Source of the DNA: Prado023 sp963798745
GTDB taxonomy: Bacteria; Actinomycetota; Actinomycetes; S36-B12; CAIYMF01
Direction of reading: 5' to 3'
DNA length: 64,000 nt
NCBI GenBank assembly: GCA_963798745.1
Contig: CAWCUF010000003.1
Span: 825,269-889,268 of the forward strand
This document shows, in pieces, positions 35,401 to 44,362 of the stretch; position 1 is the first letter of the stretch, and the number at the start of each line of letters is the position of its first letter. The notes under the pieces are model-generated. The model worked only from the letters and a program-made list of their open reading frames with translations, searched no databases and was not told where the DNA came from. The position numbers and the translations under genes are program-made.

Positions 35401-35929
35401 CGGCGCCAGCAGCTCGTAACTCGTAACTCGTCTGGACTTGGCCCTCACCCAGTTGCCCGAGGCGTACCGGCCACGGTCGGGTGATCAGGACTCACCGAAG
35501 GTGCTGGCCCGGTCGGACTCCGCCGGGGCGCCCACAGGTTCACCGACGCGTGCGTGGCCCGCGGGGTCGAGTTCTCGTTCGGTTCCCGATCGACGCCCGG
35601 ATCCGCCGAGTCGTGGACCTGATCCCCGACCAGTGCTGGGACCCTTGGGTTCCACCGAATACACCCCGCGTTCGCCTGACCCACCGCGCCCCCGCGCCTG
35701 ACCCGAGGAACCCGCCACACCCCACCCGGCCCCCACCGGGACACCAACATGCCCACCCAACGAACACACCCCCGAAACGGGCAAAATAGACACTCCCGCC
35801 ATCCAGTTACCTACCACGTGAAAAGCCGAGGCTAGTGCTGAGGCTAGTGCGGATCGCTTTGGAACTCGCACCCGGCGGACTATCCGGTTGCTGCGAATCC
35901 TTGCGCCTTGATCATCCGAACAGCCAGTA
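35401..35929. other. Gap upstream of the glycosyltransferase
   Basis: No gene is supported. The 35640-35770 part is proline-codon rich (CCC/ACC runs), which opens spurious frames. CTCGTAACTCGTAACTCGT near 35415 is a short tandem repeat. A promoter for the glycosyltransferase may lie near 35850-35920 but no clear box is seen. Confidence 0.4.
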
Positions 35930-37681
35930 TTGCGTGCCATGCTTCTCCGGTTCCCAGGTGTCAACACGCGAAGGGCCGCAACTGCCAAGAGAATCTCAAC
36001 GCAGGCAGTCTCCCGCCAGGATGCCGACTACGAGGGCTACGAGTTCCTGGCTGGACCTGCCGTCGACTCTGGCAATTCAGTCACCTACAGGCGAACGCTC
36101 TCACACACTGAACTGGTAACCCTGAGTATTCGCTTCAGTTGCTACGTGATCTTCGCGGGCACATTCATCGTGCTGCTCGTGGTCCGGACTATTCCGCTCC
36201 AGTCCGCACACCTTCATCAAGGGCTGGGCTGGGCAACGCTACTCGGCATCGTCGCGCTGGAGGGCGTGCGTGTGGCTCAGACGGGTGGTCTGTGTGCCTT
36301 GGCGTTTGTTGGCCGCGACCCGGTGCCGTTCACTCCTGCTCGCGGGCTCCGAGTCGCCATGCTGACGACAATCGTTCCGTCACGCGAGCCGCTGGACGTC
36401 GTCCTCCCGACACTCCACGCGATGCGCCGAATCGACGTCGGCTACGCCATCGACGTGTGGCTGCTCGACGAAGGGGATTCCGACGAGGTGCGCGCCTTGT
36501 GTGCTGCGAACAACATCAAGCACTTCAGCCGTCGCGGAGCGGCGGAGTACAACCAGTCGTCAGGCCGATTTCGGGCCCGAACCAAGGCGGGAAACCACAA
36601 CGCTTGGGCGGATAGACATGGCGACGACTATGACATCGTCGCCCAGCTCGATCCTGACCATGTACCGAGCCGCGAGTTTCTGGCTCGCACACTGGGCTAT
36701 TTCCGGGATTCAAATGTGGCCTTCGTGGTGGCACCGCAGGTGTACGGCAACCGGCTCAGCGGCTATGTCCCCCGAGCGGCAGCGTCCCAGGCATTCGTCT
36801 TCCATGGAATCGTTCAGCGGGGTGGAAACGCCATGGGGACCCCGCTGCTCATCGGCACTAATCACGTCTACCGCATGTCAGCCTGGAGGCAGATCGGCGG
36901 CTACCAGGATTCCATCATCGAAGACCATCTAACCAGCATGGTTGTTCATGGCACTGAAAACCCGCAGACGGGTCAGCGGTGGAAAGGCGTCTACACCCCC
37001 GACATAATCGCAGTCGGGGACGGACCCGAGACGTGGACGGACTTCTTCCAGCAACAGGAACGCTGGGCGTCCGGTGTATGGCAGATCGCATTGCGACGAC
37101 GTGGACAGACGCGAGCTCTCCGTACGCCGCGACGTGTTAGGGCGTATTACGCATTCCTCAGGCTGTTCTATCCGTCGATCGGAATCTCGTGGATGGCAGG
37201 AGTCGGGATTTGCGTGCTGCAGGTCAGCGGGTCGAGCCAAGGGGCGCTAGCCTGTGAGCCTTCATTATCGATTTGGTTCTCCTGGCTCGCCTCAATGGTC
37301 TCGTGGGTGCTTCTGTTTCGGTGGCTCCGCCGCTGGAATCTCCATCCGCGGGAGCGCGCCGAGTCGGTGCTGGTGCCATGGATCGCGACCGTACTGGCCG
37401 CTCCTGTCTACGCCAAGGCGGCCGTCTCCTCTGTCTTTCGGCGTGACATCGGCTACGTCGTGACGGGCAAGGGTGACTTGCGCAGCCGGGACTGCTCCAG
37501 CACTTTCGCGCCCCATCTCGCTACCGCAGTTCTGCTGGTGACGGGGTTGGCCGTGGGAGGAGTTGTCGGCGGGCTGGACTTCGCCGCGGTTGCGTGGGCG
37601 CTGGCGGTTCTGGCCCCGTGCCTAGCCTTGCCTGCGGCTTCGCTATGGGTCAGGAGTCCAGTCGCAGCACCTGAAAAGTAG
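35930..37681 (+). CDS. Family 2 glycosyltransferase, cellulose-synthase-like
   Basis: Up to 583 residues; the true start may be later, before the first membrane helix. Two N-terminal helices (CYVIFAGTFIVLLVV and LGWATLLGIVALEGV) are followed by the catalytic domain: MLTTIVPSREPLDVVLPTL, DVWLLDEGDSDEV (nucleotide Asp), QLDPDHVPSREFL (metal DxD), IIEDHLTS (base) and QQERWASGVWQ (QxxRW). About four C-terminal helices follow. It should polymerise and extrude a polysaccharide. GC is lower than in flanking genes, suggesting transfer. Its 3' end overlaps the convergent CHAT gene by 32 bp. Confidence 0.85.
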   Translation: MRAMLLRFPGVNTRRAATAKRISTQAVSRQDADYEGYEFLAGPAVDSGNSVTYRRTLSHTELVTLSIRFSCYVIFAGTFIVLLVVRTIPLQSAHLHQGLGWATLLGIVALEGVRVAQTGGLCALAFVGRDPVPFTPARGLRVAMLTTIVPSREPLDVVLPTLHAMRRIDVGYAIDVWLLDEGDSDEVRALCAANNIKHFSRRGAAEYNQSSGRFRARTKAGNHNAWADRHGDDYDIVAQLDPDHVPSREFLARTLGYFRDSNVAFVVAPQVYGNRLSGYVPRAAASQAFVFHGIVQRGGNAMGTPLLIGTNHVYRMSAWRQIGGYQDSIIEDHLTSMVVHGTENPQTGQRWKGVYTPDIIAVGDGPETWTDFFQQQERWASGVWQIALRRRGQTRALRTPRRVRAYYAFLRLFYPSIGISWMAGVGICVLQVSGSSQGALACEPSLSIWFSWLASMVSWVLLFRWLRRWNLHPRERAESVLVPWIATVLAAPVYAKAAVSSVFRRDIGYVVTGKGDLRSRDCSSTFAPHLATAVLLVTGLAVGGVVGGLDFAAVAWALAVLAPCLALPAASLWVRSPVAAPEK

Positions 37682-39860
37682 TGGATCCATGGCGAACGTC
37701 GTTGTAGCCCCCAACGACGTACACACTCTCGTCGAGAGTCGCGACGGCCAGACCCGCACGCGCGGACGGCAAGACCGGGACGTCGGTCGTGGATTGGGGA
37801 CACTGTGTCTCGTTGGTGACTCCGGTCCCTGTGTCCCCGCCCAGGATGCAGGGACCGTACCCATCGATCCATGTGGCCGCTGAGCTGTGCACCGGCGAGA
37901 TGGGCGCCGATCCACTGATACGGTTCACCTTAATCACGTCCACGGCACCGAAGGCCGGGTTGCCGGACTCGGTATCCCTCCCACCGAGCATCCAGGCCGT
38001 TCCGAAGCCATCGCTCGCTGCGGAGGTCTTCTCGCGCGCCACCTGCAGCAGTCCGATCTCCTGCCAGGCGCCCTCCTGGAGGGCGAAGATCTCGTCCGCC
38101 GCCGCATGGTCTCTGCCGACTCCACCGGCGTATACGACGCGGCTGCCATCCCAGACTGCTGCCCCGGCGAGACGTTCCGCAGGCAGAGGAGCCTCTTCGA
38201 TCCAGGCCCCGTCCTGCAGCCTGTAGACGCTAGCAACTGCACCGTCCGACTTCTGGCCGCCGAGGACGAGGAGTCTGTTGTCGGCATTCACAAGGGCTGT
38301 GAACGCAAGCGCTTTGGGCAGCGGCGGTCCCGCGCTCCACGTGCCGAATTCCGGGTCGAAGATGTGCACGGAGTCGAGAAGGCTGCGGTCGCCGTCTGCG
38401 GCAACTCCGCCAGCGACCCATATCCTGCCCTGGTACGAAGCTGCTGCCGCTCCTTCGAGCGCAACTGGCAGGTCAGGCAGGTCTTCCCATGGCGTCGACG
38501 GGACTGAGATCAGCACGCGCTCGAGTGCGAGTGCGCCGGTCCCCACCACGACGAGTGCGGCCACGATGACAGCAGCGTGCCGGAAGGTGCTGGTCTGATC
38601 GTGCCACCACCGTCGAATCGACGGGCGTCTTGGGACCTGGTCTCCCGAGGGAACTTCGCCCTCTGCGACCTGCTCCTTGTCCACGGTGCGGCCGTGAGCA
38701 AGGGCCAACTCTGGGCCGTGCGAGCTCCCGTCTTCGCCACTTGACAGGTCGGACGATTCGCGGTCGACGTCGAAGAGCCGGGTTTCTCGACCGCGCACGG
38801 TCAGTGTCGGAGTCATCCACTCGAGGCTGTCGCCGAGGCCGAGGATGGCAATCCGCCCGCTGCGGACGGCGGCTCCTACTCCGCGACCCGCACTGATGGC
38901 CGAGTAGAAGCCGCTACAGAATGCGATGGCTGCTTTGTCACTTATCTCGAATTGCATTGCCGCCACAGCGTGAACACCCGCGCGCACAAGCGAAGAGGCG
39001 ACTGCGGCGAACATGTCGGTCGACCCAGTCGCGGAGGTCTCGCATGCGTTGAGGACGACCAGCCGAGGCATTGGTTTGGCCTCCAGGAATAGGTCGACGA
39101 GCGCCTCCGTCCGCACCCGGTGGGCCCTTCCTTCGTCATTGACGAATGCCAGCACGCCTTCGTCGTGGTCTGTGTCGTAGTAGCCGTGGCCGATGAAATG
39201 AACGACGTGCCATTCGCCGTTGAGGAGCGCCTCCTGAACTGCTTGCCAGGTTGCATTCTCGATCCAGTGAACATCGAACAGGCCCTTTTGGACGGGGCTC
39301 TCGAGCGCTCTGTCCAGGTCTTCCCGTTCCTTCTGGATGTCAAGTAGCGCCAAGCCACGCGGCGACGCAGTGAGGGCAAGTATTCGTAGTGGAAGCTGAA
39401 CCTTTAGTGGAGGGGGCCGCGTCGGTACAGGCAGGTACCGTAGTAGTGGCTCGCGTCGGCTCACGTAGCTGTCCGTCGCTCCGTCGTACATCCCCTCCCA
39501 CGGCAACGCCATCAGGTCAGGGTCGTCGAGACGGAGGATCACCCTCAGTTCGTCGCCTCGCTCAGCGGCTACAGCGATGCTTGCGCGGTAGATGTTGCCC
39601 AGGGCCTCTGACGAGAACAGCGCTTCGAACAGCTGCCGCCCAATCTCCCGAACCGTCGCCTCGCTCCGGCTGACGACGCGTCTGCTTGGCACGGACGAAG
39701 CCAGTAGCGTCTGTTGGAGTTCCGGCAGTCGACGTCGGAGCGACGATGCGTCCAGCTGCAGCGTGGCGCTCGCATTTCCGGCCGGCGATTCGATGACACG
39801 CGCCTGGTACTGGTCGGGCACCCCCGCACGCACAATATCGAGCTCAAGGATGCTTACCAT
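37650..39860 (-). CDS. CHAT protease - transmembrane - Kelch propeller protein
   Basis: 736 residues from ATG 39860, chosen because AGGGGG lies 4 nt ahead (ATGs at 39878 and 39896 lack a site). Order: N-terminal region to about 140; CHAT caspase-like domain at about 155-345 with His225 in VVHFIGHGYY and Cys273 in LVVLNACETSATG; acidic linker; one membrane helix at about 428-447; then six Kelch-type repeats with GG turns (VWVAGG-like IWVAGGVA, LLVLGGQ, VVYAGGVG, AWMLGGRD, CILGGD, VYVVGGYN). A cytoplasmic protease is thus coupled to an outside six-bladed sensor. It is divergent from a Trypco1 gene. Confidence 0.85.
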   Translation of the reverse strand: MVSILELDIVRAGVPDQYQARVIESPAGNASATLQLDASSLRRRLPELQQTLLASSVPSRRVVSRSEATVREIGRQLFEALFSSEALGNIYRASIAVAAERGDELRVILRLDDPDLMALPWEGMYDGATDSYVSRREPLLRYLPVPTRPPPLKVQLPLRILALTASPRGLALLDIQKEREDLDRALESPVQKGLFDVHWIENATWQAVQEALLNGEWHVVHFIGHGYYDTDHDEGVLAFVNDEGRAHRVRTEALVDLFLEAKPMPRLVVLNACETSATGSTDMFAAVASSLVRAGVHAVAAMQFEISDKAAIAFCSGFYSAISAGRGVGAAVRSGRIAILGLGDSLEWMTPTLTVRGRETRLFDVDRESSDLSSGEDGSSHGPELALAHGRTVDKEQVAEGEVPSGDQVPRRPSIRRWWHDQTSTFRHAAVIVAALVVVGTGALALERVLISVPSTPWEDLPDLPVALEGAAAASYQGRIWVAGGVAADGDRSLLDSVHIFDPEFGTWSAGPPLPKALAFTALVNADNRLLVLGGQKSDGAVASVYRLQDGAWIEEAPLPAERLAGAAVWDGSRVVYAGGVGRDHAAADEIFALQEGAWQEIGLLQVAREKTSAASDGFGTAWMLGGRDTESGNPAFGAVDVIKVNRISGSAPISPVHSSAATWIDGYGPCILGGDTGTGVTNETQCPQSTTDVPVLPSARAGLAVATLDESVYVVGGYNDVRHGSTTFQVLRLDS

Positions 39861-39962
39861 CTGACCCCCTGTGGTCATGGCGCGGCTCCAGTGCACAGGC
39901 AGTGTAGCCTTCGGCGGACAGCGTGGGAAGCGGAGAAGTTGCCTTCAGAAACGGAGCGGAAT

Positions 39963-40301
39963 ATGGCGGAGATTGTTGAGTACAGCCTGGCAGACGGGCA
40001 GAAGAAGGTCCTTGTTGCTGTCGATCCACCCGGCGACGCAGGAGTAATCACACGAGGTTGGACGCAAGACCGGGCCGAGCGGGTGGCTGGTCGCACCATT
40101 GACACATTCGAAGCGGCATTAGCCAGCATGCGGCCCGCAGCTGAGGCGCTCCTCCGCTCATTCTCTGAACTTGAATCAACGCCCAAGGAGATCACCGCGG
40201 AGTTCGCGATAGGGCTGACGGCGGAGGCAGATGCCTATATTGCACAAGTAGGATCCTCGGCCAATTTCAAGGTCACCCTGACTTGGTCACCAAGTGCTTA
40301 G
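39963..40301 (+). CDS. Trypco1 (CU044_2847-type) domain protein
   Basis: 112 residues from ATG 39963 (CGGAGCGG ahead). VEYSLADGQKKVLVAVD, TFEAALASMRPAAEALL and EITAEFAIGLTAEADAYIA, then SANFKVTLTW match the trypsin-co-occurring domain 1 family throughout. This family is known to accompany trypsin-like or CHAT proteases in bacterial conflict systems. It is divergent from the CHAT-Kelch gene with a 102-bp shared promoter region. It is probably a regulator, adaptor or substrate of the protease; this is inference. Confidence 0.82.
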   Translation: MAEIVEYSLADGQKKVLVAVDPPGDAGVITRGWTQDRAERVAGRTIDTFEAALASMRPAAEALLRSFSELESTPKEITAEFAIGLTAEADAYIAQVGSSANFKVTLTWSPSA

Positions 40302-40601
40302 GTGGCCCCTATCTGGCGGCGCCTATGCGCCTTTCGCAACGCAATGCCGATTGGGCCGTGCGGTGCTTAGCAGAAGCGGCCCACGCCCTTCGACCCCAAT
40401 ACCGGACATTGTCAACGGCCAGTTTGCAGTCCCCCTGTTGGCCAACTGGAAGTCCCCACGCTTCGCTGGGCCTAGACGGTATGGGTGACCGCTCAGGGTT
40501 GCTGAGGGGTTGCGGGCCGGGGCCTCGCTCACGCATGTTCGTGGGTTACCGAGCAGGGGCCGCCTGCTCGGCCTATCCGACAGTTGTGGGAAGAGGCCCC
40601 G
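40302..40601 (+). other. Gap and probable IS110 left-end non-coding region
   Basis: Between the Trypco1 gene and the IS110 transposase. IS110 elements carry a non-coding end that, in members studied, encodes the bridge RNA used for target choice. GC-rich self-complementary patches (TGGCCAAC, GTTGCGGGCC) are present near 40438 and 40510, but I cannot place the element end or an RNA by eye. Confidence 0.35.
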
Positions 40602-40708
40602 GTGTTCACTGAGCGTACGAGTGTGGGGCTCGACGTGCACGCCCGATCGGTGGCGGCAGCCGCGATCGATGGCGTCACGGGCGAGTTGTTCCAGTCCAAG
40701 CTGACCCC

Positions 40709-40951
40709 GTCATACGAGCACATCCGGTCCTGGGTGGCGGATCTGCCGGGCCCGGTGGCGGTGGCTTACGAGGCCGGGCCGACCGGGTTCGGGTTGTATC
40801 GGTCGTTGACGGCGGCCGGGATCCGCTGCGAGGTGGTGGCCCCGTCGAAGTTGCAGCGCCCGGCTGGTGACCGGGTCAAGACCGACGCCAAGGACGCCCT
40901 GCATCTGGCCAGGTTGGTGCGCCTGGATGAGATCACCCCGGTGGCCATCCC
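40709..40951 (+). repeat. 243-bp target duplication, left copy
   Basis: Identical at protein level throughout to 42607-42849, in the same orientation, directly flanking the IS1634 element. It is part of the IS110 transposase gene. Confidence 0.92.
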
Positions 40952-42606
40952 CTGACTTCCACAGGTGTTCGTGGGTGCTGAGGTGTTGGTGCTGGTCAGG
41001 GGCGGATTGGGGGTGTGGTTCGGGGCACTAATCGGGCCTGTTCCGGGCCCGTGATTAGGGTTCTGGGGTGTCGCCGCACGTTCGCAAGGTCAAGACCGCC
41101 TCCGGGGCGACGGCGGTGCAGATCGTGGACAAGCGTGGTGGGGTCCGGCGGATCGTGGCTCATCTGGGCTCGGCTCATGACGAGCTCGAACTCGCGGTGC
41201 TGATGGCCGCGGCCCGGGAGCGGCTGCAGGCCGGGCAGTTGGCATTCGACCTGGGCGCGGAGGCCGAGCTGGGCCAGATCGATGCGGTGGTGACCGGGAC
41301 GGCCAGCCAGGTGCTCTGGGACGTGCTGGGCACTGCCTATCAGCGGTTGGGCTTCCACGTGCTGGGTGATGAGGCGTTCCGCACGCTGGTGCTGGCCCGG
41401 ATCGTCGAGCCGACCTCGAAGGCCGCAGTCGCCGACCTGCTGGGCGATCTGGGGGTGCCGGCACCACACGAGAACACCCTCTATGCGGCGTTGCGCCGCA
41501 GTGCCACCCGTGACTACCGCGACGCCCTGGCTCGGGCCTGCTGGGAACACTCGGTCCGCGCTGCCGGCGGTGTCGCGGCGTTGGTGCTCTACGACGTGTC
41601 CACGCTGCACTTCGAGATCGACGCCGAGGACGACCTGCGCCGGGTCGGGATGAGCAAGGAACGACGGGTCGATCCGCAGATCCAGATCGGGCTGCTCGTG
41701 GACCCGACCGGGTTCCCGCTGGAGGTGCACTGCTTCGAGGGCAACAAGGCCGAGACGTTGACCCTGATCCCGACCCTGCGCGCGTTCCAGGACCGCCACC
41801 AGATCCGGGACCTGGTCGTCGTGGCCGACGCCGGGATGCTGTCGGCAGCGAACTTGAACGCGTTGGAGGATGCCGGGTTCGGGTTCATCGTCGGGTCACG
41901 GATCAGCAAGGCCCCCTACGACCTGGCTGAGCACTTCGAACGCCGCGGGGATCACTTCGCTGACGGGCAGATCCTCGAGTCGGCTCGGGTGATGGGCACC
42001 GGTACGGCCGCGAGGTCGCGGCGGATCGTCTACCAGTACCGGTTCGAGCGCCGTAAGCGTGACGAGCGGGCGATCAACGCGATGGTCGAGAAGGCCGAGA
42101 AGGTCGCCGCCGGCACCCGGCCGCTGCGCAAGGAACGGTTCGTGGCCGTGCGCGGGGCGGCCAAGGCGGTGGACTGGGCACGAGTGGAACGGGCCCGGCA
42201 GCTGGCCGGGTTGAAGGGCTACGTCACCAACATCCCGACCACGACCATGACCGGGGCTGCCGTGATCAACGCCTACCACGACCTCTGGCAGGTGGAGAAG
42301 TCGTTCCGGATGGCTAAGAGCGACCTGCGCGCCCGACCGATCTACCACCACAAGCGTGACCCGATCGAGGCCCACCTCACCGTCGTCTTCGCCGCCCTCG
42401 CGATCAGCCGTCACCTCCAGGCCCAGACCGGGGTCTCGATCAAGAAGATCGTGCGGACCCTGCGGCCCCTGCGCACAGTCCAGATCCGCCTCGCGGGCCA
42501 GACCATCACCGCCACCCCGATCATCACCCCCGACGCCCGAGCGATCCTCGACCAGCTACCCCCGATCACCGCCCCGGGCCTGGGGCACTAAACCTGTGGA
42601 AGTCAG
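40952..42606 (+). mobile_element. IS1634-family insertion sequence, complete
   Basis: 1655 bp. Terminal inverted repeats are CTGACTTCCACAGGT (40952-40966) and its exact complement (42592-42606). It encodes one transposase on the plus strand. It is inserted in the IS110 transposase gene and flanked by 243-bp direct repeats. IS1549, a family relative, is known for unusually long target duplications. Confidence 0.93.
41068..42591 (+). CDS. IS1634-family DDE transposase
   Basis: 507 residues from a GTG. The DDE residues fit: Asp in ALVLYDVSTLHFEIDAED near 175, Asp in LVVVADAGMLSAANL near 256, and Glu in YHDLWQVEKSFRMAKSDL near 412. It also has FIVGSRISKAPYDLAEHF. The C-terminal helices (SIKKIVRTLRPLRTVQIRL) are typical of the IS4/IS1634 group. 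It appears intact, so the element may be active. The coding region ends 15 bp before the element end. Confidence 0.92.
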   Translation: MSPHVRKVKTASGATAVQIVDKRGGVRRIVAHLGSAHDELELAVLMAAARERLQAGQLAFDLGAEAELGQIDAVVTGTASQVLWDVLGTAYQRLGFHVLGDEAFRTLVLARIVEPTSKAAVADLLGDLGVPAPHENTLYAALRRSATRDYRDALARACWEHSVRAAGGVAALVLYDVSTLHFEIDAEDDLRRVGMSKERRVDPQIQIGLLVDPTGFPLEVHCFEGNKAETLTLIPTLRAFQDRHQIRDLVVVADAGMLSAANLNALEDAGFGFIVGSRISKAPYDLAEHFERRGDHFADGQILESARVMGTGTAARSRRIVYQYRFERRKRDERAINAMVEKAEKVAAGTRPLRKERFVAVRGAAKAVDWARVERARQLAGLKGYVTNIPTTTMTGAAVINAYHDLWQVEKSFRMAKSDLRARPIYHHKRDPIEAHLTVVFAALAISRHLQAQTGVSIKKIVRTLRPLRTVQIRLAGQTITATPIITPDARAILDQLPPITAPGLGH

Positions 42607-42849
42607 GTCATACGAGCACATCCGGTCCTGGGTGGCGGATCTGCCGGGCCCGGTGGCGGTGGCTTACGAGGCCGGGCCGACCGGGTTCGGGTTGTATCGG
42701 TCGTTGACGGCGGCCGGGATCCGCTGCGAGGTGGTGGCCCCGTCGAAGTTGCAGCGCCCGGCTGGTGACCGGGTCAAGACCGACGCCAAGGACGCCCTGC
42801 ATCTGGCCAGGTTGGTGCGCCTGGATGAGATCACCCCGGTGGCCATCCC
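42607..42849 (+). repeat. 243-bp target duplication, right copy
   Basis: Direct repeat of 40709-40951. The identity begins exactly at the outer base of the right inverted repeat and ends where the left copy meets the left inverted repeat, as expected for a target-site duplication. Confidence 0.92.
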
Positions 42850-43818
42850 GACAGTGGACCAGGAGGCCGCGCGTGACCTGGTCCGGGCCCGGGAGGACGC
42901 CCGCGGTGACCTGATGCGCGCCCGACACCGGCTGTCCAAACTGCTGCTGCGACACGGCATCGTCTACAACGGCGGCGACGCGTGGACCGGCAAGCACGAC
43001 ACCTGGCTGCGCCGGGAGGCGTTGCCGCAACTGACCTCGAACACGACCCGGCTGGCCTTCGACTCCGACTACGAAGCGGTCCTGGCGGTGAAGGCCCGCC
43101 GGGACCGGCTGGACACCGCAATCGAGGAGATGGCCGCGGACTCGGAGTTCACCCCGGTCGTGCGCCGGCTCGGGTGCCTGCGCGGGGTTGGCACCCTGAC
43201 CGGGTTCGCATTGGCCGTCGAGATCGGTGACTGGCACCGCTTCACCGGCGCCAGCATCGGAGCCTTCGTCGGGCTCACCCCGTCCGAGCACTCCTCGGGG
43301 AGCTCCCGGAGCCAGGGACCGATCACCAAGACCGGCAACGGTCACGCCCGCCGGCTGCTGGTCGAAGCGGCCTGGCACCACCGACCCCGCTACGTGGCCG
43401 GCAAGACCATGCGCGACCGGTGGGCGTTGGCACCGGCAGCCGCCCGGGCCCGCGGCGACGAGGGCAACCGGCGACTGCACCACCGGTGGGTCACGTTCAT
43501 CGACCGGCGTAAACGCAACACCGTGGCCAACGTGGCGATCGCCCGTGAGCTGTCCGGCTGGTGCTGGTCCCTGGCCGTCTTGGACTGAACCCGCCCGACG
43601 CGCCCACAGATGTCCGACGGTGCGCCGGGGTGGTCGCAGCGCGAGGAACGATCCGCGAAACACCTATGAGTAGCCCGATCCGGGCCACGCTCGTCTCTAG
43701 ACACGCGGTCCCGTTCCTGCCGAACCACCGTCCTGCGGTAACCAACCCGCGCATATCAGTCTGACCGCGCGTCGCCAACGACACGCTGGCCACCCCGCGC
43801 ACCGACGGTCAACAAGAA

Positions 43819-43860
43819 GAAGGCCCCCACCCGGAAACACAACCCCGGGCGGGGGCCTTC
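43819..43860. terminator. Strong hairpin, likely terminator
   Basis: GAAGGCCCCC (43819-43828) pairs with GGGGGCCTTC (43851-43860), with CCGG/CCGG pairing inside the loop. It lies between the IS110 gene and an IS481 relic in an otherwise empty gap (43589-43891), and could act in both directions. Confidence 0.7.
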
Positions 43861-43891
43861 ACCTGCCCACTTGACAACAGGCCACTCCATA

Positions 43892-44005
43892 TCAGGTGTG
43901 ATGTCCAGGCAGGTTGTCCAGTCGGCTGATCGGTGGTTTGCCTCCGATGGCGCTGTGGTGCCGGTCGTGATTGTAGGTGTGGAGCCAGCCGGGTAGGGAT
44001 TTCTC
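43892..44005 (-). pseudogene. IS481-family transposase C-terminal fragment
   Basis: The minus-strand frame reads WLHTYNHDRHHSAIGGKPPI then SRLDNLPGHHT and stops at 43892. This is the conserved end of IS481 transposases. Upstream sequence is lost. Confidence 0.8.
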
Positions 44006-44110
44006 GGCGGGTGGTCTCGGGTCCGAGCCGCGAGCGTGGGCTTCGTCAAGGTATCGCAATCCCGCAGCACGGGGACCGGCACGCGGCGGCTCGCGGCCAA
44101 AGGACGCGGG

Positions 44111-44362
44111 TCAGGCGGAGCGTTCTTGGTCGAGTCGTTCAAGGATCCAGGAACGCACAAGCGTGGACGCGGGCAGGTGCTTGGCAGCCGCGACTCTCAC
44201 GACCTCAGCCTCTTCCTCGGCGCTGAGCCGCACGGAGTACACCTTCTGGCGGTTCGGCCGCCGGCCGTCCGCGCCAGCGGGGTAAGGGTCATCCTTGGTC
44301 TGTTCGGACTCACGCTGGAGCCGTTCAGCCAGTGCTGGATCAATGGTCTTGGCCATCGTCAT
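44111..44362 (-). CDS. Ribbon-helix-helix antitoxin, BrnA-like
   Basis: 83 residues. The ribbon-helix-helix is at about 38-80 (VYSVRLSAEEEAEVVRVAAA, LPASTLVRSWILERL). The first half is hydrophilic and would contact the toxin. It overlaps the 3' end of the toxin gene by 23 bp, giving the toxin-then-antitoxin order seen in BrnTA. The residues look intact, so it may still be made even though the toxin gene is interrupted. Confidence 0.7.
   Translation of the reverse strand: MTMAKTIDPALAERLQRESEQTKDDPYPAGADGRRPNRQKVYSVRLSAEEEAEVVRVAAAKHLPASTLVRSWILERLDQERSA

Larger units (their letters stand above)
40602..43588 (+). pseudogene. IS110-family transposase interrupted by IS1634 element
   Basis: From GTG 40602 the frame reads TSVGLDVHARSVAAAAIDG (first Asp), VAVAYEAGPTGFGLYRSL (Glu), GDRVKTDAKDALHLARLVR (Asp pair) to ITPVAIP, then stops in the inserted element. 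After the insert the segment from 42607 repeats 243 bp and continues TVDQEAARDLVRAREDARGD to the Transposase_20 domain (LGCLRGVGTLTGFALAVEI, FVGLTPSEHSSGSSRSQG with catalytic Ser, HARRLLVEAAWHH). Joining 40951 to 42850 restores one frame of about 363 residues. The downstream part alone may still be translated but lacks the first Asp. Confidence 0.9.
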
